Below are positions 33,960 through 39,671 of a stretch of DNA of 39,671 nt, piece by piece; positions within the stretch are counted from its first letter, which is position 1, and each line of letters opens with the position of its first letter. This DNA is from Mageeibacillus sp. UBA6980. Its GTDB lineage: Bacteria; Bacillota; Clostridia; Saccharofermentanales; Saccharofermentanaceae. The notes below the pieces were generated by a model. That model was given only the letters and a program-made list of their open reading frames with translations, was not told where the DNA came from and did not search any database. Made by a program: the position numbers and the translations under genes. The stretch spans positions 1 to 39,671 of the forward strand of contig DJYK01000018.1 in the NCBI GenBank assembly GCA_002450095.1, written 5' to 3'.

Positions 33960-35264
33960 ATGGCCAAAAAGGCTCATGAATACGATATCGGATGTGTACC
34001 GAGCAACTTCTGGTACCACTCTATTGGCGAGAATATCCTCGTAACTTTGATCGCCTGGTTTACAAGGATCAAAGTAAAGCCTGATCAGGATTATCTCAAG
34101 GAGGAAGGGCCGATCATCGTTATCGCGAATCACCAGTCGTATCTCGACCCGATGGTAACGAGCAAGCTCACAAGAGGGCGCCCCGGAAACTTCGTAACGG
34201 GTGAGTTCGTATTCAGGAAAGAACCGTGGGGACACTGGTTTAAGCTCGGAGGCGCGATTCCCAAGAAACAGTTTGTCGTTGATACGATCTCGGTAAAGGC
34301 CATGATGAAAGTAATGAAGCGCAAGGGAGTCCTGTTCATCTATCCCGAGGCAACCCGTTCTGTCGACGGCAGCACCATCACTTTCGACGACGGAGTAGCG
34401 AAGATGGCCAAGAAGGGCGGAGCCGCGATCTACATCCAGCACATACACGGAGCGTATCTTACGATGCCGAGATGGGGGAATGGTCTGTCGATCCGTAAGG
34501 GTAAGATCACGTCAGAGTTTGCCCATAAACTTCCTGCCTCCAAGGTCAAGGAGATGACGGCAGATGAGATCCAGAAGTTCATACTCGACGGTATCAAATA
34601 CGACGAGAATGACTATGCACGTTCCGAAGGCATCATCTATAAAGGTAAAGATCTTGCAAGAGGTCTGGAGAACATCGGCTATATCTGTCCTAAGTGTGAG
34701 AAGGAATTCACGATGAAGTGGGCAGGGAAAAAGGAAAGCGACATCATCCGCTGCAGTTCATGCGGCAATTCCATAAGGTATCTGCCTACAGGCCTTCTCG
34801 CTCCGGTATCGGAAAGCGACAAGAGCTTTGAAGATCTTCATAAGTGGACTGAGTGGGAGAAGGAAAAGGTCGAGAAGGAGATATCTCAGGGCGGTTTCCG
34901 AATGGAGCTTGATGCCGAGCTTCATAAGAAATTCGATGAGCTCACATTTGCCAAGACCGGAAACGGTAAAGTAACGATCAATTCAGATGAGATCATCTAT
35001 GAAGGGTCTGACTGCGATGCGACTCTCGGCATTCCTTATAAGGGCGGAAAACCCGTGCGTAAATATAAGGACCGTTCGCTCGAGGCTGTTGCAAAGCCCG
35101 TTAAGCAGGTGTTCGAGATATCGACGATGAGGGGCCTTGTTACAAGTTACGGTAAAAGATTCGAGATCTACAGCAAAGACGGCGAGCTGTTCAGGTTCTA
35201 TGTCGACGGTCAGAAGGTCTATAAGATCCACCTCGTCGTTGAATTGCTCGGCAAGAATGCCTGA
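33960..35264 (+). CDS. PlsC-type acyltransferase with zinc ribbon and C-terminal domain
   Basis: This 434-residue protein begins with a lysophosphatidate acyltransferase domain (about 1-240): the catalytic HX4D as NHQSYLDP, the FVFRKEPWGHWFK acceptor region and PEATRSVDG in place of the common PEGTRS. The family transfers acyl chains to lysophosphatidate in the membrane. A zinc ribbon follows (CPKCEKEF, then CSSCGN, about residues 243-275), and a C-terminal beta-rich domain of about 130 residues that I do not recognise. Typical PlsC is about 240 residues, so this is an extended form. GGGAGG precedes the ATG by about eight bases; an upstream start at 33870 would include the promoter. Confidence 0.83.
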   Translation: MAKKAHEYDIGCVPSNFWYHSIGENILVTLIAWFTRIKVKPDQDYLKEEGPIIVIANHQSYLDPMVTSKLTRGRPGNFVTGEFVFRKEPWGHWFKLGGAIPKKQFVVDTISVKAMMKVMKRKGVLFIYPEATRSVDGSTITFDDGVAKMAKKGGAAIYIQHIHGAYLTMPRWGNGLSIRKGKITSEFAHKLPASKVKEMTADEIQKFILDGIKYDENDYARSEGIIYKGKDLARGLENIGYICPKCEKEFTMKWAGKKESDIIRCSSCGNSIRYLPTGLLAPVSESDKSFEDLHKWTEWEKEKVEKEISQGGFRMELDAELHKKFDELTFAKTGNGKVTINSDEIIYEGSDCDATLGIPYKGGKPVRKYKDRSLEAVAKPVKQVFEISTMRGLVTSYGKRFEIYSKDGELFRFYVDGQKVYKIHLVVELLGKNA

Positions 35265-35356
35265 TTTTTACCTTTTATAAAGGCGTGAATCATTATATAA
35301 TAGTTAGCGGTAAAGAAGCGCCCGGCGCTTAATAATAATTATAGGAGTGTGACAAC

Positions 35357-37306
35357 ATGGCACAGTATCTTAAGAAGAATGTTGAAGACTTGGATGTCAG
35401 CGGAAAGAGAGTCATCGTAAGAGTTGACTTTAACGTACCGCTCGATAAAGAGACAGGAGCGATCACGGATGATAAGCGTATCACGGCTGCTCTTCCTACA
35501 ATCAAGTATCTCGTAGACAATAATGCGAAGGTTATCCTCGTATCACACCTCGGCCGTCCGAAGAACGGACCTGAGGCTAAGTTCTCAATGAAGCCTGCTG
35601 CAGACAGACTCGCTGAGCTTCTCGGAAAGCCTGTTACACTCGCTGCTGACGTTATCGGCGAAGATGCAAAGGCTAAGGCTGCTGCATTGAAGGACGGCGA
35701 AGTCCTCATGCTCGAGAACGTAAGATTCCACAAAGAAGAGACAAAGAACGATCCTAAGTTCGCTGCTGAGCTCGCTTCCATGGCTGACCTCTATGTAAAT
35801 GATGCGTTCGGTACCGCTCACAGAGCTCATGCTTCCACAGCAGGTCTTGCTAACTTCCTTCCTTCCGCTTGCGGATACCTCATCCAGAAGGAGATCGACG
35901 TTATCGGCGGTGCCCTTGATAATCCTGCTAGACCGTTCGTTGCTATCCTCGGCGGTGCTAAGGTTTCCGATAAGATCGGTGTTATCACAAACCTCCTCGA
36001 CAAGGCTGACACGATCATCATCGGCGGCGGTATGGCTTATACATTTATCGGCGCTATGGGCGGTACAGTAGGTAACTCCCTCTTCGAAGCTGATAAGGTT
36101 GACCTCGCTAAGGAGCTCATGGCTAAGGCAGAAGAGAAGGGCGTTAAGCTCCTCCTTCCTGAGGATACAGTTGTTGCTGATGCTTTCTCCAACGATGCTA
36201 ACTCCAAGGTAGTTCCTACAATGGAGATCCCTGACGGATGGGAGGGTCTCGACATCGGACCTAAGACAATCGAGAAGTTCTCCGCTGCTATTAAGGAAGC
36301 TAAGACAGTTATCTGGAACGGCCCTGCAGGCGTATTCGAGTTCGATAAGTTCGCTGTAGGTACCAAGGCTCTCGCTAAGGCGATCGCTGAGTCCGATGCT
36401 ATCTCCATCATCGGCGGCGGTGATTCCGCAGCCGCTATCCAGAAGCTCGGCTTCGCAGATAAGGTTACACATATCTCCACAGGCGGCGGCGCTTCTCTCG
36501 AGTACATCGAGGGTAAGGTTCTCCCCGGTATCGACTGTCTCTCCGATAAGGAGAACGGAAGGATCTTCGCAGCAGGTAACTGGAAGATGAACTGCGGTAT
36601 CCCTGCTGACGCTGTTAAGCTTATCAATGAGTTGAAGCCCCTCGTTAAGGATGCCAAGGCTAAGATCGCTCTCGGCGTTCCTGCTACGGCTCTCGCTGCT
36701 GCTGTTGAAGCTGCTGCTTATTCCAACATCAAGATCGCTGCTCAGAACTGCCACTTCGAAGAGAAGGGTGCATTCACAGGCGAGATCTCACCTCTGTGGC
36801 TTGCTAAGATGGGCGTTAACTACTGCATCATCGGTCACTCCGAGAGAAGAGAGTACAACGCTGAGACAGACGAGACAGTTAACAAGAAGGCACTTGCTCT
36901 TCTCAAGTACGGCGTAAGACCTATCATCTGCTGCGGTGAGTCTCTTGCTCAGAGAGAAGCAGGCGAGACATTCGACTGGATCAAGGGCCAGATCGTCGGC
37001 GCATTCAAGGATATCCCTGCTTCAAAGCTCTGCCAGATCACTATCGCTTACGAGCCTATCTGGGCTATCGGCACAGGTAAGACCGCTACTGATGAGCAGG
37101 CCGAGGAAGTTTGCGCATTCATCAGAGGCGTTATCGCCGAGCTCTACTGCCCTAAGTGCGCTGAGGCTATGACGATCCAGTACGGCGGTTCCTGCAATGC
37201 TAAGAACTGCAACGGACTCTTCGCTCAGAAGGACATCAACGGCGGTCTCGTCGGCGGTGCTTCACTGAAGGCTGAGGACTTCTCCGTCATCTGCAACGCA
37301 GGCTGA
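35357..37306 (+). CDS. Phosphoglycerate kinase-triosephosphate isomerase fusion
   Basis: A single 649-residue reading frame holds two glycolytic enzymes. PGK is residues 1 to about 396 (VIVRVDFNVPLD, SHLGRPKNG, AVLGGAKVSDKI-like AILGGAKVSDKIG, and the ATP loop TGGGASLEY). TIM is about 402-649, starting at GRIFAAGNWKMN with Lys, then IGHSERRE with His, AYEPIWAIGTGKTAT with catalytic Glu, and a C-terminal GGLVGGASL. The linker is only about six residues. PGK-TIM fusions are known in Thermotoga maritima. Codon use is strongly biased towards a few codons, unlike neighbours, indicating high expression. AGGAG precedes the ATG. A strong TATAAT (35296-35301) lies upstream without a clear -35. Confidence 0.96.
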   Translation: MAQYLKKNVEDLDVSGKRVIVRVDFNVPLDKETGAITDDKRITAALPTIKYLVDNNAKVILVSHLGRPKNGPEAKFSMKPAADRLAELLGKPVTLAADVIGEDAKAKAAALKDGEVLMLENVRFHKEETKNDPKFAAELASMADLYVNDAFGTAHRAHASTAGLANFLPSACGYLIQKEIDVIGGALDNPARPFVAILGGAKVSDKIGVITNLLDKADTIIIGGGMAYTFIGAMGGTVGNSLFEADKVDLAKELMAKAEEKGVKLLLPEDTVVADAFSNDANSKVVPTMEIPDGWEGLDIGPKTIEKFSAAIKEAKTVIWNGPAGVFEFDKFAVGTKALAKAIAESDAISIIGGGDSAAAIQKLGFADKVTHISTGGGASLEYIEGKVLPGIDCLSDKENGRIFAAGNWKMNCGIPADAVKLINELKPLVKDAKAKIALGVPATALAAAVEAAAYSNIKIAAQNCHFEEKGAFTGEISPLWLAKMGVNYCIIGHSERREYNAETDETVNKKALALLKYGVRPIICCGESLAQREAGETFDWIKGQIVGAFKDIPASKLCQITIAYEPIWAIGTGKTATDEQAEEVCAFIRGVIAELYCPKCAEAMTIQYGGSCNAKNCNGLFAQKDINGGLVGGASLKAEDFSVICNAG

Positions 37307-37329
37307 TAAGTCTGATATATGAAATTCAA

Positions 37330-37357
37330 ACGCCTGTCCTCCGGGGCAGGCGTTTTT
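37330..37357 (+). terminator. Terminator of the pgk-tpi gene
   Basis: Stem ACGCCTGTCC (37330-37339) with GGGCAGGCGT (37344-37353), one G-T wobble, loop TCCG, and a T-run to 37357. Confidence 0.9.
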
Positions 37358-37410
37358 GTATGACGTTATAATGAATTTGAAGTCGTACAGGTTGTGCCTG
37401 GAGGCTCATT

Positions 37411-37598
37411 CGTAACGTTTTTTACTATTTTAAGATTCCGTCACGAAATATAAGCGGATCTCGTAACGCTTTTTCCGATTCTTAGATTCCGTAACGGAAA
37501 TTGCAGTCTTTCCGTGTCGGAATTGTGTATATGAGAATTACGTTACGAAAATAAGGTTGATCTCGTTACGGAATGTGTAAATCTGAAGAAACGTTACG
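37411..37598. repeat. Array of eight CGTWACG motifs, alternating 28/23-base spacing
   Basis: Seven-base cores start at 37411, 37439, 37462, 37490, 37513, 37541, 37564 and 37592; steps are exactly 28, 23, 28, 23, 28, 23, 28 (period 51). Cores 1, 3 and 4 are CGTAACG; 6, 7 and 8 are its reverse complement CGTTACG; 2 (CGTCACG) and 5 (CGTGTCG) are degenerate. When oriented by core, all four 21-base spacers are T-rich at one end and finish in ATTC; the flanking 16-base spacers are also alike (AAATATAAGCGGATCT and AAAATAAGGTTGATCT). The array begins 13 bases past the stop of the nuclease-like gene at 37612 (minus). Nothing coding is seen in 37358-37611. Confidence 0.88.
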
Positions 37599-37611
37599 AG
37601 CGAGAGTGAAC

Positions 37612-38403
37612 CTACCGGAAGTTTTCCTCGATCATCTTATCGAGAACACGTAAATCAAGCGGCATTCTTCCGGATTCCATTGTGGTGAAGAGTTTTCTTC
37701 CTATCGTTATGCCGTTGATCACATAGTTATTGATGCGGAAAACGGCTTTATTGGCATAATCTTCATCTCCCATCTTGCCGAGGTGCTCGTAATACACGGT
37801 CTCGCGTGTGCTCATCTTAAGTATCGTGAAATCGGGATAGATAGTCTTCCCGTTAATGATCAGCGGGCATTCATATTTGTACGGAATACCTTTGGCGTAC
37901 AGACGGTTGGCGATTATCTGTTCGGACTTTGATCTGACACGTTCGCCTCGTTCTGTTAAGTAGTAAGGATCTCCTTCATTGAAAGGCTTGCGTTCGTAAG
38001 GAGCGGATAGCCATTTGTCAGTATATTCTTTATCCGGAAGTCGGACCGGTATTACGATATCCTGTCTCGATTGCGAAAGTGTTCCGTAGATGTCTTCGAT
38101 TGTTTTGTCGGGGAGGTATCGAAGATAATACTCGATAGCTTTGCTTTCCTTCTGTGCGGATCTGATAAGCTTCTTATAATAAGATCTTTGAGCAAGATCT
38201 CTTATGAGCTTTCTGTCGTATACCGGAGTCTTTCTGTTCTCCTCGTATCCTTCGTAGTCGGCATAATAGTATATCTTGCCTCCGTTATTCCGAATGCGAA
38301 GATTTCCTTCAGGAAGGGAGGACATTCTACTTCTGATCGAAGATATCAGTCCGGTCAAAGATTCCAGTCGACCGTTCATTTTATTTATCTGTTCCTTATC
38401 CAT
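37612..38403 (-). CDS. PD-(D/E)XK nuclease-like protein of unknown role
   Basis: A protein of 263 residues from the ATG at 38403. An N-terminal coiled, basic region (1-95) contains SSLPEGNLRI and RNNGGKIYYYADY, typical of a widespread but unnamed Clostridia family. The C-terminal half carries a PD-(D/E)XK-like core: Glu in RSKSEQIIANRL (E161), a YPDFTI strand with Asp (D191), and YYEHLGKMGDEDYANKA (E206), with Tyr-rich continuation. The usual final Lys of the motif is not in place, as in the family's EHLG form. The frame is open upstream to 38541, but those residues look non-coding. A TATAAT lies 11 bases before the ATG on this strand and no ribosome-binding site is seen, so the mRNA may be leaderless. 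The motif array lies just past its stop. Confidence 0.72.
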   Translation of the reverse strand: MDKEQINKMNGRLESLTGLISSIRSRMSSLPEGNLRIRNNGGKIYYYADYEGYEENRKTPVYDRKLIRDLAQRSYYKKLIRSAQKESKAIEYYLRYLPDKTIEDIYGTLSQSRQDIVIPVRLPDKEYTDKWLSAPYERKPFNEGDPYYLTERGERVRSKSEQIIANRLYAKGIPYKYECPLIINGKTIYPDFTILKMSTRETVYYEHLGKMGDEDYANKAVFRINNYVINGITIGRKLFTTMESGRMPLDLRVLDKMIEENFR

Positions 38404-38620
38404 TTGTACATTATAAAAGGTTAACGGGAGTAAAGATACGGATTTGAAAAAGTTGGGAATAATAAGGGGGTTTGGAACAAAGATTTGCCGAGATTTAAGG
38501 CTTGGCGGGGTTTGATCGGGAATATCGACAATATCCTTCAAAGATCGTAAGTTAACAGATACTATTTAACATATTGCAGATATAATAAGATCAGAAATGA
38601 AGTTCGGAAGGTGTGATGTT

Positions 38621-38770
38621 ATGAAGAAAACGCCCGCGGGAAGATTTCTGTGGATAGCGGCACTGCTGTTAGCCGTTTCCATGATTATATTCGGAATAAA
38701 AAGCGGAGAAGTAAAGACGGTCTTCAACAAGGCGTCAACTATTTGTATGGAGTGTATCGGCCTTGGGTAA
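38621..38770 (+). CDS. CD1871A-like 49-residue CXXC membrane protein
   Basis: This 49-residue protein has one membrane helix (FLWIAALLLAVSMIIFGI), then GEVKTVFNKAS and a C-terminal CMEC in ICMECIGLG. This layout is that of the small CD1871A-type CXXC proteins, typically encoded next to a 4Fe-4S membrane protein. The CXXC may bind a metal or act in redox. GGAAGG precedes the ATG by about seven bases. The stop overlaps the TTG start of the next gene by eight bases. Promoter candidate TATAAT at 38581-38586, with no good -35. Confidence 0.82.
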   Translation: MKKTPAGRFLWIAALLLAVSMIIFGIKSGEVKTVFNKASTICMECIGLG

Positions 38771-39629
38771 GAAGAGCAGTAAATTACGTAAGATAATTCA
38801 GATCTGTTGGGGCGTTCTGACCAATTCCTACATCAAAGGTTTTACAGGCGGAAGGGTTGCAATATACAAGGGTCCTCTTAAGAATTTCTGTGTACCCGGT
38901 ATGAACTGTTATTCGTGTCCGGGCGCTCTGGGTGCCTGTCCTATCGGTGCTTTGCAGGCAGTCCTCAATTCAAGGACGAGGAAGTTTCCTTTCTATGTGA
39001 TAGGTTTTCTCATGACGATAGGTCTGTTCCTCGGACGATTCGTCTGCGGATGGCTTTGTATATTCGGCCTTATACAGGAACTTCTTTATAAGATCCCTAC
39101 ACCGAAGCTCAAGATACCTGCCCGCGTAGACAAGGTGTTAAGATACCTTAAGTATGTAGTGCTGGCGGTGTTCGTTATCGCACTTCCGCTTCTATACCGT
39201 TCGGAATACGGAACAGGCAAACCGTTCTTCTGCGAGTTTATCTGCCCCGTCGGGGCACTTGAGGGCGGTATACCCCTTGTGCTTCTGAACGATCAGTTAA
39301 GACCTTCTCTCGGAGCGCTTTTCATACTCAAGATGTCCATCCTCGTCATATGCATTCTTGCATCGATATTTATATACAGACCTTTTTGTAAATATTTGTG
39401 TCCCCTTGGTGCATTCTACGCGATGTTCCAGAAGACGAGTCTTATAAGGATGAAGGTTGACGAATCTGCCTGCGTGCACTGCGGAGCCTGTTCGAGGGCG
39501 TGCGGCATGAATGTCGATCCGAGTAAGATCCCTAACAGCGCCGAATGCATAAGATGCGGTGAGTGCATAAGATCGTGTCCGAAGAATGCTTTGTCATTTA
39601 CATGTTTAAACAAAGACAAAAGAAAATGA
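38763..39629 (+). CDS. 4Fe-4S binding membrane protein (polyferredoxin-like)
   Basis: This 288-residue protein has a Cys-rich N terminus (CVPGMNCYSCPGALGACPIGAL), membrane helices at about 75-100, 120-145 and 185-205, internal CGWLC and CEFICPVGAL and CKYLCPLGAF motifs, and a C-terminal pair of 4Fe-4S ferredoxin clusters (CVHCGACSRACGM, CIRCGECIRSCPKNA). This is the NosR/NapH-type or CcoG-like layout, passing electrons across the membrane. Its partner is unknown; the neighbour is the CXXC protein. A TTG start at 38763 overlaps the upstream stop, with GGAG about ten bases before; a downstream start is possible. Confidence 0.88.
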   Translation: MGKKSSKLRKIIQICWGVLTNSYIKGFTGGRVAIYKGPLKNFCVPGMNCYSCPGALGACPIGALQAVLNSRTRKFPFYVIGFLMTIGLFLGRFVCGWLCIFGLIQELLYKIPTPKLKIPARVDKVLRYLKYVVLAVFVIALPLLYRSEYGTGKPFFCEFICPVGALEGGIPLVLLNDQLRPSLGALFILKMSILVICILASIFIYRPFCKYLCPLGAFYAMFQKTSLIRMKVDESACVHCGACSRACGMNVDPSKIPNSAECIRCGECIRSCPKNALSFTCLNKDKRK

Positions 39630-39650
39630 ATATAAGTTAACGGAAATAAA

Positions 39651-39671
39651 AGGGGCTGTCTCAAAAGTAGC
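39651..39671. mobile_element. Possible insertion-sequence end at the right edge
   Basis: The last bases AGGGGCTGTCTCAAAAGTAG resemble the terminal inverted repeat of several Firmicutes insertion sequences that end in GGGGCTGTCTCAAAA. Only 21 bases are in the window, 21 bases after the stop of the 4Fe-4S gene, so the element itself cannot be seen. Confidence 0.4.

Noticed and set aside
35585..36754. 389-residue minus-strand frame opposite the PGK-TIM gene
   Set aside because: The extreme codon bias of the real gene leaves the opposite frame open; the product is Ser/Leu-rich with no recognisable motif.
38404..38541. N-terminal extension of the nuclease-like protein
   Set aside because: The 46 extra residues do not fit the family's start and the stretch contains the likely promoter.

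Overview
The window looks like a chromosomal segment of a low-to-mid GC, Gram-positive, anaerobic Clostridia-type bacterium (Lachnospiraceae/Oscillospiraceae-like). The evidence is a CtsR-McsA-McsB-ClpC heat-shock operon, a monoderm type IV pilus cluster without an outer-membrane secretin, an OFA-type transporter, a CD1871A-type small CXXC protein and a polyferredoxin-like membrane protein. This placement is an inference from gene content; no search was run.

Layout. 1-260: a short array of GTAC-centred motifs at alternating 28/24-base spacing, then a 32-base perfect palindrome in front of a TetR-type regulator. 261-3732: TetR regulator, a PEP-synthase/rifampicin-phosphotransferase-like enzyme overlapping it, and a HdeD-like membrane protein. 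3733-4042: a long imperfect hairpin and a clear promoter. 4043-22400: a type IV pilus locus in several transcription units. It holds a giant (about 2950 residue) prepilin-headed repeat protein, a small membrane protein, PilC, a PilM-PilN fusion, a PilO-like protein, PilB, a short prepilin peptidase, a decayed PD-(D/E)XK transposase remnant, the major pilin, a PilX-like protein and two pseudopilins. 22485-24588: a metallo-beta-lactamase-fold hydrolase and a DUF1846 protein. 24695-29417: the CtsR operon with two CtsR operators bracketing its promoter. 29492-35264: a PAP2-type membrane enzyme, a convergent OFA-family MFS transporter, an ABCG-like exporter pair, and an acyltransferase with extra C-terminal domains. 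35357-37306: a phosphoglycerate kinase-triosephosphate isomerase fusion. 37411-37598: a second array, this time of CGTWACG motifs at alternating 28/23-base spacing, directly downstream of a PD-(D/E)XK-like nuclease gene (37612-38403, minus). 38621-39629: a 49-residue CXXC protein and a 4Fe-4S membrane protein. The right edge ends in a sequence resembling an insertion-sequence terminus.

Two things stand out. First, the two arrays at opposite ends of the window differ in core motif but share the same geometry: short near-palindromic cores whose spacing alternates 28, 23/24, 28, giving a 51-52 base period (about five helical turns), with T-rich starts and a fixed end to each long spacer. One lies 13 bases past the stop codon of a nuclease-like gene. 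This looks like an unnamed nuclease-plus-repeat module. Second, a protein of nearly 3000 residues carries a type III (prepilin) signal at its N terminus and no other cell-wall anchor, and it shares a promoter element with the pilus assembly operon. It is probably a giant adhesin built into, or carried on, the pilus.
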